Numbered from the stretch's first letter, positions 41,855 to 51,391 are shown. The stretch is 64,000 nt of DNA from CBDFNN01 sp965250215 (GCA_965250215.1 CBDFNN010000004.1:372001-436000), one strand, 5' to 3'. The notes: generated from the sequence alone by a model not told the origin. Made by a program: numbers and translations.

Positions 41855-42727
41855 ATGAAAAACACACTGACGACTTTCGTTCTACTGCTTGCATTATCCT
41901 TATCAGCAAATGCGCAACCAGGCAAGGTATTCGACAACCTGTCGCTAAGGAGTGAAATTCTGGATTCCGAGAGAAAGTACGCTGTCTATCTCCCGCCAGA
42001 CTATGAGGCTTCCGAGCGAAGCTATCCCGTGCTTTATCTCCTCCACGGGTCCGGGGACGATCAAACGGGCTGGGTTCAGTTTGGTGAAGTCTTGCACATT
42101 TCGGATAAGGCGATTCGGGAGGGCAAGTCCACACCAATGATCATTGTTATGCCTGATGCCAATACGGGACGACGGGGATATTTTAACGACATTTCTAACA
42201 CTTGGAGATATGAGGATTTCTTTTTTGATGAGCTGATGCCTCACGTTGAAAAGGAGTTTCGCATAAAGGCTGAAAAACGATACCGTGCCGTTTCCGGTCT
42301 TTCCATGGGAGGAGGCGGGACCTATATGTACGCGCTACATCGGCCAGATCTTTTCTCCTCTGCCGCACCTTTGAGTGCCTCAGTCGGATCCGGGTCAGTC
42401 GAACAATTCAAAGCGAGAATGGAGCGAAGCGGTGCTAGTCTTGACGGAATCACGGATGCGCAGATCGAGGAATACATTTCTCGACACAGTGCGATTTCGC
42501 TCATTAACTCCATGGACCCAGAGAAAATAAAATCTGTCCGTTGGTTTATCGATTGTGGCGATGACGACTTCTTGTATGAAGGTAATTCGCAAGCCCATAT
42601 CGATTTACGCAAACTGCAGATCCCACATGAGTTCAGGATCAGGGATGGTGCTCACAACTGGACCTATTGGAGGGAAAGCCTTCCGGAGGTTTTGCACTTC
42701 GTCTCTCAAGCTTTCCACCAGTATTAA
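41855..42727 (+). CDS. Exported esterase, esterase D / feruloyl esterase-like
   Basis: A 290-residue alpha/beta hydrolase with signal peptide (TFVLLLALSLSANA-Q). Family landmarks: YAVYLPPDYEASERSYPVLY then LLHGSGDD, the nucleophile motif GLSMGGGG (near residue 150), WFIDCGDDDFLYEGN holding the likely Asp, and the His in DGAHNWTYWR near residue 270. Enzymes of this type remove acyl or feruloyl groups from carbohydrates or cleave S-formylglutathione; with a signal peptide the former is more likely. Situated between two Gfo/Idh/MocA genes, fitting extracellular carbohydrate processing. Confidence 0.88.
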   Translation: MKNTLTTFVLLLALSLSANAQPGKVFDNLSLRSEILDSERKYAVYLPPDYEASERSYPVLYLLHGSGDDQTGWVQFGEVLHISDKAIREGKSTPMIIVMPDANTGRRGYFNDISNTWRYEDFFFDELMPHVEKEFRIKAEKRYRAVSGLSMGGGGTYMYALHRPDLFSSAAPLSASVGSGSVEQFKARMERSGASLDGITDAQIEEYISRHSAISLINSMDPEKIKSVRWFIDCGDDDFLYEGNSQAHIDLRKLQIPHEFRIRDGAHNWTYWRESLPEVLHFVSQAFHQY

Positions 42728-42839
42728 TGAATAGGCGCCTATCGTGCAGGGAGTCCTTGGGCTCGCCTCTTTCCCTAGGCAGTCAATCTATTCACGATCG
42801 CTCGAGACCTAATTCTATATTATCCCAAGCGAGAGTGGT

Positions 42840-44312
42840 TTATAAGCTGAAACCTTCTCTATAAGAAGTTCTGCCTACAAACTGATTTGCCTCTTCTAAG
42901 TTTGTGATTCGGGTATTCTCACCATCCCATAGGAGTTTTTTACGGGCAAAGAATTCCATATTACCATCGCTATTTTCGCGACGAAGCATATAACTGCGTA
43001 TCGCCAAATTACCCATGAGCACGGTCTCCGTCATTGGGCCTGCATAATCGAATGATGAAGTAAGCCCTAAATGTTCTTCACTGCCAAAACCTGCCTTACA
43101 AGCATCCGCCCATTTGCGCTGGTGGCCATATTCGGGTTCTTCATTTTCCTCTACTTCCGGACCGAATTCGCTTGTACCATCATTAAGATATAATTTGGGC
43201 ATTAAGGAAGAGCTATCATTGATATTCGTCGAGATAATGCCTTTTTCTCCTATAATCAAAACCCCATTGGCAGAATCTGTACCCCCTATATCACTATCAG
43301 CAGGAATTATGTCAGGGTGCGATGGTCGTATTCCACCATCACTCCAAGTCATTTCAATGGGTGCTTTAGATTTGTCTGTTGCATCAAAATGCAAGGTAAT
43401 AAAAGAAGCAGCAGGGCAACCTTCCGGGTTGTAATCAGCGGTCCACATCTGAGAATATACAGAGCCAACACTGCACTCCGCATCGGTTGGGTATTTTAAT
43501 CCGAGAGTCCTAAACGGAATATCAATCAAATGACAACCGACATCTCCCAGGGCACCTGTTCCGTAATCCCACCAACCTCTCCAGTTGAAAGGGTGAAGAT
43601 TAGGGATGTAGGGTTTTGTTTCTGCTGGCCCCAGCCAAAGATCCCAGTTCAAATCTTTTGGTTTTAGACTCGGGTCGGGAGTAGGCATAGCACCACCCTG
43701 TGGCCAAACCGGTCGATTGGTCCACACCTGTACTTTTGTAATTTTTCCAAGAACCCCAGAGTCAACCCATTTTTGCACCATACCCAACAAAGGGTTGGAT
43801 CCTCCTTGGTTACCCATTTGAGTTACAATTTTTTTCTCGCGCGCCATTTCAGTGAGCTTTCTGGCTTCCTTAATATTATGGGTCATGGGTTTTTGAACAT
43901 ATACATGAATGCCTCTTTCCATTGCATATGATGCAGCAGGGCCATGTACGTGATCCGGAATTGAGATGGTTACCGCATCAATATCCTTCTGCTCGTCAAG
44001 CATTTTTCGATAATCAGCAAAGCGCCTTGCTTTAGGAAAATTCTCAATTGATTCAGCAGCGGATCCTGAAAAATCAACATCACAGAGCGCTACTACGTTT
44101 TCTCGCCCATTGACTGAAGCATTTAAAATATCACTTTTGCCTTTACCACCAGCACCAATGGCGGCTAGGTTTAGTTGATCACTCGGGGCTAAAAACCCCG
44201 GTCCACCCAAGACCTTGCGAGGTACTATAAAAATAGAGGAAGCCAAAGCCCCTTTTTCAAGAAAGGATCGTCGTGAATTGCTTGACACTTTTGATGGTTT
44301 TTGGCTGCTCAT
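42840..44312 (-). CDS. Second Tat-exported Gfo/Idh/MocA-family oxidoreductase
   Basis: A 490-residue paralogue of the enzyme at 40346 on the opposite strand. Tat signal NSRRSFLEKGALASSIFIVP, Rossmann start LNLAAIGAGGKGKSD, the E-K-P position reads VQKPMTHN, and the signature WRGWWDYGTGALGDVGCHLI is nearly the same as in the first copy. It is 49 residues longer, mainly in the C-terminal half (EVEENEEPEYGHQRKWADAC). Convergent with the esterase gene, with no obvious terminator in the 112 bases between. Confidence 0.9.
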   Translation of the reverse strand: MSSQKPSKVSSNSRRSFLEKGALASSIFIVPRKVLGGPGFLAPSDQLNLAAIGAGGKGKSDILNASVNGRENVVALCDVDFSGSAAESIENFPKARRFADYRKMLDEQKDIDAVTISIPDHVHGPAASYAMERGIHVYVQKPMTHNIKEARKLTEMAREKKIVTQMGNQGGSNPLLGMVQKWVDSGVLGKITKVQVWTNRPVWPQGGAMPTPDPSLKPKDLNWDLWLGPAETKPYIPNLHPFNWRGWWDYGTGALGDVGCHLIDIPFRTLGLKYPTDAECSVGSVYSQMWTADYNPEGCPAASFITLHFDATDKSKAPIEMTWSDGGIRPSHPDIIPADSDIGGTDSANGVLIIGEKGIISTNINDSSSLMPKLYLNDGTSEFGPEVEENEEPEYGHQRKWADACKAGFGSEEHLGLTSSFDYAGPMTETVLMGNLAIRSYMLRRENSDGNMEFFARKKLLWDGENTRITNLEEANQFVGRTSYREGFSL

Positions 44313-44400
44313 AATAGGCTTATTTTGAATTGGTTCAACGCAACTAATAGTATGAAAAAAAATCTAGAACACAGCCACTCGCTTCTCTTTCTGATTTCAA

Positions 44401-44850
44401 TTAAGAGCGTCTTTGCACACCGGTGACCGGATCAAAGATATCCACCCAAGGAAAGAGGTTGAAATCACGATCTCGGGTATAGATAGTCCGAATGCCATGT
44501 TCTTTCATCAATATTGCTGAACGTGCATCGAAAACAAGATTGCCACTTAGCTCAGGAATTTGCTCTGCGATTTCTCCAATAAAGTTTGCGTGTCGCTCAG
44601 AAGCTTCGAGTAACCTGGCATTTTGATTTAAGAGGGAGGATATGAAAGCCCAAGCTTCCGACAGACTCAATGGCTTGCTTAGGACTTTGGGATGGGTGGA
44701 GACTCGGAGGAATTCGTAAACGATTCCCCAGGACAAATACCAAATGGAATTTCCTCTACATAGACCGAGAAGTAATTCTCGACATTTCTTGTGCTCCTTC
44801 GCGTCGGCATTGACAGCATAAAGAAGCACATTGGTATCAACGACTATCAT
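44401..44850 (-). CDS. VapC-type PIN-domain toxin
   Basis: A 149-residue PIN domain: D5 in MIVVDTNVLLYA, E46 in IVYEFLRV, an Asp in LVFDARSAILMKEHG and the distal acidic cluster in IYTRDRDFN. It has the usual length of VapC. The gene overlaps the end of the antitoxin gene by 14 bases. VapC toxins are Mg-dependent ribonucleases. Only distantly similar to the PIN toxin at 22.3 kb. Confidence 0.9.
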   Translation of the reverse strand: MIVVDTNVLLYAVNADAKEHKKCRELLLGLCRGNSIWYLSWGIVYEFLRVSTHPKVLSKPLSLSEAWAFISSLLNQNARLLEASERHANFIGEIAEQIPELSGNLVFDARSAILMKEHGIRTIYTRDRDFNLFPWVDIFDPVTGVQRRS

Positions 44851-45079
44851 CGCTCTCCATCAAGTCATAGAGCGCATCGCGATCGGAGACATCGACCCTA
44901 AAGGGGCCAGCATTGTAAACTGGGATATTAGGCTCACCGACAAGATTCGTAGTTTTCTCGCCATCTAGAAATCGCCTAATCGCAGCTTCCACCAGCTCGG
45001 ACATCGTCCTTCTAGAGCTTGCAGCTTCTTTCTTAAGATCCTTCCAGAGCTGATCGCTTATGTTGAGAGTTGTTTTCAT
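44837..45079 (-). CDS. VapB-type antitoxin with ribbon-helix-helix domain
   Basis: An 80-residue protein from the Met at 45079 (MKTTLNISDQLWKDLKKEAA); upstream in-frame Mets at 45091 and 45112 are possible. The N-terminal strand MKTTLNIS followed by helices KDLKKEAASSRRTMSELVEA is a ribbon-helix-helix DNA-binding domain of the CopG/VapB type. The C-terminal tail (VDVSDRDALYDLMESDD) would wrap the VapC toxin. The translation start lies inside a palindrome that is the probable operator. Confidence 0.85.
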   Translation of the reverse strand: MKTTLNISDQLWKDLKKEAASSRRTMSELVEAAIRRFLDGEKTTNLVGEPNIPVYNAGPFRVDVSDRDALYDLMESDDSR

Positions 45080-45091
45080 ATGGTTTTCCAT
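45076..45091. promoter_or_regulatory. Possible VapBC operator
   Basis: The minus strand reads TATGGAAAACCATATG at the antitoxin start, a TATGG/CCATA inverted repeat. A further TATGGAAA copy lies about 23 bases upstream. Repeated half sites at the 5' end are typical of autoregulated toxin-antitoxin operons. Confidence 0.4.
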
Positions 45092-45356
45092 ATTCATTGT
45101 GTGGATTTCCATACGAGATAACAGATTGCGAAGTTTCCGAGCTCTCTTGCAGCCGAGTCAATGAAAAAGGTCAGCTATGATTTAAGGACCCTATTAAGAG
45201 ACCCTTCATATTGACCTTCGTTTTTTACCACCAAAGAGCGACAGGAATCGCCGGTATTGCTGGTTCCGAATTCCGCTTAACTAGTTTGGATCTGAATCTT
45301 CATTGTTGAATTAGTCCAGATCACTTCTTTGTGACGACGAATAGTTAACTTCCAAC

Positions 45357-48300
45357 ATGCACATCACGAGTCAGCATATTCAGGTCAGATATTTCGACTT
45401 TAGATTCCTGATCTTTCTTGCTCTGGTCACCACCGTTGGGAGCGTGTCTTCCTGCGGCCCTGAACTGAGCCCAGAGATTCAGGAGGCAGCGGAGACCCTC
45501 CCCGAGCAGATTCAATTCAACCGACACATCCAGCCCATCCTGTCCGACAAGTGCTACGCCTGCCACGGACCTGACGCCGCTGCGCGGCAAGCCGACCTGG
45601 ATCTGAGCAAAGAGAAGACTGCCCTCGCCGTAATCAATCGAGGTAGCAAAAATCGGAGTGAGCTATTCAAGCGAATACTTAGTTCGGACATAGAGCAGCT
45701 CATGCCGCCACCCTCCAGCAATCACGAACTCAGCGCTGAGGATATTGCGATGCTGGGTAAATGGATCGATGAGGGAGCAGAATGGCAGGATCATTGGGCC
45801 TACATTGCGCCGTCTCGACCGGAGCCTCCAAGTCCCAGCTCATCCGATTGGTCTAGCAATAGCATCGATGACTTTGTACTAGCGCGACTCCAAGAAGAAG
45901 AACTCAAGCCCAGTCCAACTGCCGACAAAGAGACTCTTCTTAGACGTGTCACTCTGGACCTCACCGGCCTTCCTCCCAGTCTTCCGGAAATCGATGCCTT
46001 CTTGGCGGACCAAGATCCGCAGGCCTATGAAAATGTCACCGACCGACTTCTAGCCTCCAGTGACTATGGCGAGCGCATGGCCGTCGACTGGCTGGATCTT
46101 GCGCGCTACGCAGACACCCATGGCTACACCGTTGACCGATACCGTGATCACTACTGGTACCGGGATTGGGTGATCGAAGCCTTCAACCGAAATCAGCCCT
46201 ATGACGAATTTGTCACCTGGCAACTCGCCGGAGATCTTCTTCCGGATCCCTCTAGAGATCAGCTCATCGCAACAGGCTTCAACCGTAACCACGCGCAGAA
46301 CACTGAAGGCGGCATCGTTAACGAAGAGTTCTTAGCTGAGTATGTCTTTGACAGAACAGAGACCTTTGGCGCGGCCTTCCTCGGCGCCACTCTGAACTGT
46401 GTTCGATGCCACGATCACAAGTTCGACCCTATTACTCACAAGGAGTATTTCCAGCTCTTCGACTTTTTCAACAACGTAGATGAGTCCGGGCAAATCGCCT
46501 ATGACTTTTCCAACCCAGCACCGACCCTCCTGCTTAGCAACGATGAGATCGATCAGCAGATAGCAGAAATCGAAAAGCTGATTGCAGCAAAGGCCGAGGA
46601 GATCAGTGAGTTTAAATCCTCGAATGACATTCCTGCGGAATTTAGTATGCCGAGCAAGGGCGTCTATCCGCGTGACATCGTGGCCTTTGCCGGTCTAGAA
46701 GAGTCCAGCATAGAGCGCGTTCACAACTTGGTACGCAGCGATTTCCCAGGCAAAATATTCGACCCCATTGATGGCGTCTTGTCGAAGACCGAGCTGCTCA
46801 TCGAACCCGGAGTCAGAGGCAATGGGATAAAGCTCAGCGGTGATGAGGCGATCTATTTTCCCGACATCGCCAAGATTCACGAATACGATCCGATTACCGT
46901 CGGAGTGTGGGTGACCCTTCCAGATTCTCTCGATGAAGGCGTTCTCTTCCACAACAACAAAGGATCCATCTTCTATAACTATCGCGGATTCCATGTCTAT
47001 TTGAAAGACAATCATTGGGAGGTGGTTGTCGCCTATGCCTATCCGGGCAATGCTATCCATCTGAGAAGTCGGCAACCGGTTCTCCGATCGGAATGGCAAC
47101 ACATCGCGATGAGCTATGACGGATCGAGTAAGGCATCAGGCGTCGGGCTTTATAAAAATGGCCAGGCGCTCGACATGGAGATCGTCAGAGACAATCTCTA
47201 CAAGGACATCGTTTTAACGACGGAGAAGGAGCCCGGATTGAAGATAGGTGCACGCTTCAGGGGTCGCGGTTTAGCGGGAGCCCTGGTAGACGAAATATCG
47301 GTCTTTAAGAGAGCCCTATCGGCTGCGGAAATTCTCAGAATAGTTGAACCGGGACCCGTGAGAGAAGACGAAGATGATCATGTTCTATCATCCAGTGCGG
47401 CGAGAGGTTTGGATCGATTGAATGACGAGTTAAGGACTCTTAGAAAACGACGCACGGAATTGATCGCACCGCTAGAACAGGCTATGATCATTCGCGAGGC
47501 CGAAGAGAAGCCGGCCTTTGTCTTGACGCGAGGGGCCTACGATTCCCCAGCCGATCCGGTAAGCCCAGGGACACCAGAGAGCATTCTATCCTTCCCCGAA
47601 GATCTAGAAAGAAATAGACTTGGTCTGGCCAAATGGCTGAGCCTGCCCGACAATCCATTGTTTGCTCGAGTCACCGTCAATAGATTATGGCAGCAATTAT
47701 TTGGACGCGGCATCGTCAAGAGCTCCGACGACTTTGGCGCCCAAGGAGCCCGGCCCTCTCATCCAGAACTACTCGATTGGTTGGCCGTGGAGTTTCGCGA
47801 ATCGGGCTGGGACGTAAAAGCTCTGATGAAGTTGATGGTGATGTCATCGACTTACAAACAATCCTCCACCGATAAGAAATCTGGGGATCCTGAGAACATA
47901 CTTCTTTCGAGAGGCCCATCATTTAGGTTAACAGCTGAGATGCTGCGAGATCAGGTCTTGGCGGCAAGCGGCCTACTCGATAAGACCATGGGCGGAAAGA
48001 GCGTCCGACCCTATCAACCCGAAGGGCTGTGGCGTGTCAACTCAGGGCGATATGAGCAGAGCACAGGAAAGGACCTGTATCGGAAAAGTATCTATAGTTT
48101 GTGGAAAAGATCGGTGCCGCCTCCAGCCATGGACATCTTCGATGCGGCCAGTCGTGCCTTCTCCGTGAGCCAACGTCAGAAAACAACAACACCACTTCAA
48201 GCACTGACCCTGATAAATGACCCTCAATTCCTCGAAGCATCGCGCGTGCTTGCCGGAAGACTGCTCGAGAAAAATCTAGACGATGAGCAGTTGATTGAAT

Positions 48301-48527
48301 CGGCCTACAGAAAGTTGACAGGTCTGCGACCGAATGTCAAGACGAATACGGAGCTGCTGAATCTATTAAGTATGGAAAAGGGAAGACTGAAGAAGTCTGA
48401 TGCGATAAAGATGTTATCGGTCGGGGAATACCCTCTCACGGCCAGAGTCGATGCCAGAGATCAGGCCGCGTTAATGATTGCCATAAATACTATTATTAAT
48501 CTGGACGCGTCGATCACGAAGCGTTAA
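45357..48527 (+). CDS. PSCyt1-DUF1549-LamG-DUF1553 multidomain lipoprotein
   Basis: A 1056-residue protein with an N-terminal hydrophobic segment and lipobox-like GSVSSC. Residues ~50-130 are a planctomycete-type cytochrome c (PSCyt1) with CYACH at 66-70. DUF1549 follows (~165-370: SIDDFVLARLQEEELKPSP, LDLTGLPPSLPEIDAF) and contains a second haem-like motif CVRCHDHKFDP at 348-352. A LamG/concanavalin-like domain is inserted at ~450-650, and DUF1553 (~750-1040) ends the protein (NRLWQQLFGRGIV, RLTAEMLRDQVLAASG, TTPLQALTLINDP). The downstream DUF1501 gene is the usual partner. These pairs are common in planctomycetes and Bacteroidota that degrade sulfated or complex polysaccharides; their exact chemistry is unresolved. 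Confidence 0.92.
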   Translation: MHITSQHIQVRYFDFRFLIFLALVTTVGSVSSCGPELSPEIQEAAETLPEQIQFNRHIQPILSDKCYACHGPDAAARQADLDLSKEKTALAVINRGSKNRSELFKRILSSDIEQLMPPPSSNHELSAEDIAMLGKWIDEGAEWQDHWAYIAPSRPEPPSPSSSDWSSNSIDDFVLARLQEEELKPSPTADKETLLRRVTLDLTGLPPSLPEIDAFLADQDPQAYENVTDRLLASSDYGERMAVDWLDLARYADTHGYTVDRYRDHYWYRDWVIEAFNRNQPYDEFVTWQLAGDLLPDPSRDQLIATGFNRNHAQNTEGGIVNEEFLAEYVFDRTETFGAAFLGATLNCVRCHDHKFDPITHKEYFQLFDFFNNVDESGQIAYDFSNPAPTLLLSNDEIDQQIAEIEKLIAAKAEEISEFKSSNDIPAEFSMPSKGVYPRDIVAFAGLEESSIERVHNLVRSDFPGKIFDPIDGVLSKTELLIEPGVRGNGIKLSGDEAIYFPDIAKIHEYDPITVGVWVTLPDSLDEGVLFHNNKGSIFYNYRGFHVYLKDNHWEVVVAYAYPGNAIHLRSRQPVLRSEWQHIAMSYDGSSKASGVGLYKNGQALDMEIVRDNLYKDIVLTTEKEPGLKIGARFRGRGLAGALVDEISVFKRALSAAEILRIVEPGPVREDEDDHVLSSSAARGLDRLNDELRTLRKRRTELIAPLEQAMIIREAEEKPAFVLTRGAYDSPADPVSPGTPESILSFPEDLERNRLGLAKWLSLPDNPLFARVTVNRLWQQLFGRGIVKSSDDFGAQGARPSHPELLDWLAVEFRESGWDVKALMKLMVMSSTYKQSSTDKKSGDPENILLSRGPSFRLTAEMLRDQVLAASGLLDKTMGGKSVRPYQPEGLWRVNSGRYEQSTGKDLYRKSIYSLWKRSVPPPAMDIFDAASRAFSVSQRQKTTTPLQALTLINDPQFLEASRVLAGRLLEKNLDDEQLIESAYRKLTGLRPNVKTNTELLNLLSMEKGRLKKSDAIKMLSVGEYPLTARVDARDQAALMIAINTIINLDASITKR

Positions 48528-48534
48528 AGCGACC

Positions 48535-49974
48535 ATGAAAAATATTTTCGATCCACATCTCCACACCACAAGACGTCACTTCCTGTCGCGGGCGAGTCGT
48601 GGGATTGGATCGGCTGCTCTGGCTTCACTACTCAACCCACATTTACTAGCGGCAGCGGAGGAAAGAGGCGAGGTTAAAACACTACATGGCTCGGCCAAGG
48701 CAAAGCGAGTCATATATCTCTTCCAAAGTGGCGGACCATCGCAGTTAGAGCTCTTCGATTACAAGCCGAAATTAAGAGAGATGTTTGGACAGGAATTGCC
48801 GGCTTCCATTAGGCAAGGTCAGCGGCTCACGGCGATGTCGGCCGGGCAGTCCACTTTTCCCTTGGCGGGATCGGTCTACGACTTTGCCCAACATGGAAAG
48901 AGTCGGGCCTGGGTAAGCGAACTTCTACCTCATACGGCTGAAATCGTGGACGATCTCTGTTTTATTAAGAGCATGGAGACGGAGGCGATCAATCATGACC
49001 CGGCGATCACCTTCTTTCAAACAGGCAATCAGATCGCGGGCCGACCATCATTCGGTTCATGGCTGAGTTATGGCCTAGGGAGTGACAATGAAAACCTTCC
49101 TGGTTTTGTTGTTCTGATCTCGAAAAACGGATCGGGCCAGCCGCTCTATTCGAGGCTATGGGGAAGTGGATTTCTGCCATCGCTTCATTCCGGCGTGCAG
49201 CTTAGAAGTGGGAAGGACCCCGTGCTATTTCTCAAGGATCCAGATGGTATGTCGAGAGAGGATCGACGAGAGATGCTAAACAGTTTGGCTCGGCTGCAGC
49301 AAATGGAATTCGAGGAGACCGGGGACCCGGAAATCAACTCGCGCATTTCCCAATACGAAATGGCTTATCGGATGCAGGTCTCTGTGCCGGAGGTGATGGA
49401 TCTGTCGGACGAGCCGGACTACATTTTCGATTTGTATGGAGAGGATGCGAGGGACCCCGGGACCTACGCAGCCAACTGTCTCATGGCGCGGAGGCTGGCG
49501 GAGAAGGGGGTGAAGTTTATACAGCTCTATCATCAGGGATGGGATCAGCACGGAAATCTTCCGGGCGGAATCAAGCATCAGGCTGGCAATACGGATCAGG
49601 CTTCGGCGGCCCTTGTCAAGGATCTCAAACAACGCGGCCTACTTGATGACACGCTTGTGATTTGGGGCGGAGAGTTTGGTAGGACGAATTATTCCCAAGG
49701 CAAGTTGACGCTCGATAATTACGGAAGAGATCACCACCCACGATGCTTTACGCTTTGGCTAGCGGGTGGGGGTGTGAAGCCGGGGATCAGTTATGGGCAG
49801 ACGGATGAGTTTGGCTACAACATCGTCAAGGATCGGGTGCATGTCCATGATTTCCACGCGACGCTATTGCATCTCTTGGGAGTCGATCATGAGCGACTTG
49901 TGTTCAAGCACCGAGGCAGACAGATGCGCCTCACCGATGTGCACGGCAAGTTGGTCAAGGGCATTCTCGCCTAG
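48535..49974 (+). CDS. Tat-exported DUF1501 family protein (sulfatase-like fold)
   Basis: A 479-residue protein beginning 7 bases after the PSCyt1 gene, clearly one operon. The Tat signal is TTRRHFLSRASRGIGSAALA. Typical DUF1501 landmarks follow: VIYLFQSGGPSQLELFDYKP, then LPASIRQGQRL, FYQ-like HQGWDQHGN and near the C-terminus VIWGGEFGRTNYSQGK and GRDHHPRCFTLWLAGGGVK. The fold is related to alkaline phosphatase/sulfatase enzymes; catalysis has not been shown for the family. A fragment of another copy lies at 51149-51212. Confidence 0.92.
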   Translation: MKNIFDPHLHTTRRHFLSRASRGIGSAALASLLNPHLLAAAEERGEVKTLHGSAKAKRVIYLFQSGGPSQLELFDYKPKLREMFGQELPASIRQGQRLTAMSAGQSTFPLAGSVYDFAQHGKSRAWVSELLPHTAEIVDDLCFIKSMETEAINHDPAITFFQTGNQIAGRPSFGSWLSYGLGSDNENLPGFVVLISKNGSGQPLYSRLWGSGFLPSLHSGVQLRSGKDPVLFLKDPDGMSREDRREMLNSLARLQQMEFEETGDPEINSRISQYEMAYRMQVSVPEVMDLSDEPDYIFDLYGEDARDPGTYAANCLMARRLAEKGVKFIQLYHQGWDQHGNLPGGIKHQAGNTDQASAALVKDLKQRGLLDDTLVIWGGEFGRTNYSQGKLTLDNYGRDHHPRCFTLWLAGGGVKPGISYGQTDEFGYNIVKDRVHVHDFHATLLHLLGVDHERLVFKHRGRQMRLTDVHGKLVKGILA

Positions 49975-50155
49975 AAGATTGGCTTGGAGTTTCGGTCGAC
50001 TCAAGTCAAGCGGAGAGGCCCTCGCCGTGATTAGGAATGGTGAGGCTTGATGGTTGCCCTCCTCATGCTTATCCTTAATCTCACGTAGCCGTGTAGCAAA
50101 AGCCTTACAGGCAAACACGGGAAGATTTTCCACACTCGGAAACAACTATACTACC

Positions 50156-51013
50156 ATGAAGACGATTCACAAGCCCTTAGGATTTCTCGCTGTCATTTTC
50201 GCTCTTTCCTTTCTTCCCGAACCTGTCTCGGCACAATCGAGTAAGTGCTGCTGTGAAATATTTGGTAACCCTGCGATGCACTTGTGTGTTGTTAATCTTG
50301 GGGGGGTGTCAACAGAGGCATTCTTTGACGGCAATTGTATGATCCTCCCTTTCAACGGAACGCCTGGTCCGTCTTCCACCTATTCTAGCACCAACACTAC
50401 CTGTAATGGCGCCGTTGCCGACAGCTGTGCAAGCGCCTGCGCTACTCTTCCTGTTGAGTTCTCCCTATTTACTGCCACACTAGTAGACGGCGGGGCCCTC
50501 CTGTCCTGGGAAACGGCCAGCGAAAGCAACAACTCCGGATTCGAGGTCCAACATGCCAATCCGAAGGCCGATTTTGAATTAGCCGCATTTGTCGAAGGTC
50601 ATGGAACGAGCACCGAATCTCAATCCTATTCCTATTACCTTGGAAATCTCTCTGTTGGAAACCATCGATTTCGTCTCAAACAAATCGATTTCAACGGCGC
50701 CTTTGTCATGAGCTCTGAGCTTCAACTACTCGCCGAGGTCCCCGGCGACTACCAAATCGCATCGGCCTTTCCAAACCCTTTCGGCATATCAACTACCTTC
50801 TCTCTCGCGGTGGCCGAAGAGCAGAACGTGAAAGTCGAGGTCTTTGACCTTCTGGGAAAGAGGGTCGCCCTCCTCTACGACGGTCACCTGCCGGCCGATA
50901 GTCCACGTAGCTTCTCCATCTCAGGACAGCTCTTACCAAATGGCACCTATCTCTACCGCGCCACCGGTGAACGATTTATCTCCAAGACTGAGCGGGTGGT
51001 CCTGAGTAAATAA
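50156..51013 (+). CDS. Small type IX-secreted protein with sorting domain
   Basis: A 285-residue protein from the ATG at 50156, giving a standard signal peptide (LGFLAVIFALSFLPEPVSA-Q); the frame extends upstream but without a leader. The mature N-terminus is short and Cys-rich (SSKCCCEIFGNPAMHLCVV, then CNGAVADSCASACA), seven or more Cys within ~75 residues, suggesting a compact disulfide domain. Next are the fibronectin-like module (LPVEFSLFTATLVDGGALLS) and the sorting domain AFPNPFGIST near 203, ending NGTYLYRATGERF. The smallest of the secreted set: almost only the secretion module plus a Cys-rich tip. Confidence 0.82.
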   Translation: MKTIHKPLGFLAVIFALSFLPEPVSAQSSKCCCEIFGNPAMHLCVVNLGGVSTEAFFDGNCMILPFNGTPGPSSTYSSTNTTCNGAVADSCASACATLPVEFSLFTATLVDGGALLSWETASESNNSGFEVQHANPKADFELAAFVEGHGTSTESQSYSYYLGNLSVGNHRFRLKQIDFNGAFVMSSELQLLAEVPGDYQIASAFPNPFGISTTFSLAVAEEQNVKVEVFDLLGKRVALLYDGHLPADSPRSFSISGQLLPNGTYLYRATGERFISKTERVVLSK

Positions 51014-51361
51014 TCACCGCGTCAAGGGCGAGAGTTTCGCGGAAAGCTGGCCGGTCATGTTGATGAAATGGGGCGACAAAACATCAGATTGTCAGAACTT
51101 CGGGTCGGTGGATCCGATGCTCTGTTTTTTGTGCGGTCCTTAGGTCCTTGTGTGATCTGGGGCGGAGAGTTTGGCAGGACGAACTATTCACAGGGTAAGT
51201 TGAACCTCGACCGTCGCATGGTCATCTTGCAGAAATAGCGAGTTTGCTATTTCTTGCATATTCGGGCATTCTCTTGTCGCAATTCTTTGCCACTTTCCGA
51301 TTGCTATTTAAAAGGGGACGAAACACTTTTTCTCCGATAACATAGATTAGCAAAGATTGTT
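51014..51361. other. Intergenic stretch with DUF1501 fragment
   Basis: About 350 bases. The only recognisable content is the DUF1501 gene scrap at 51149-51212. Confidence 0.45.
51149..51212 (+). pseudogene. Fragment of a DUF1501 gene
   Basis: Reads VIWGGEFGRTNYSQGKLNLD, nearly the same as VIWGGEFGRTNYSQGKLTLD in the intact gene at 48535. DNA similarity is high over about 60 bases and ends abruptly on both sides, as in a recent partial duplication. Confidence 0.8.
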
Positions 51362-51391
51362 ATGGCTATAAGCTCATTATCGAAAACAGAC

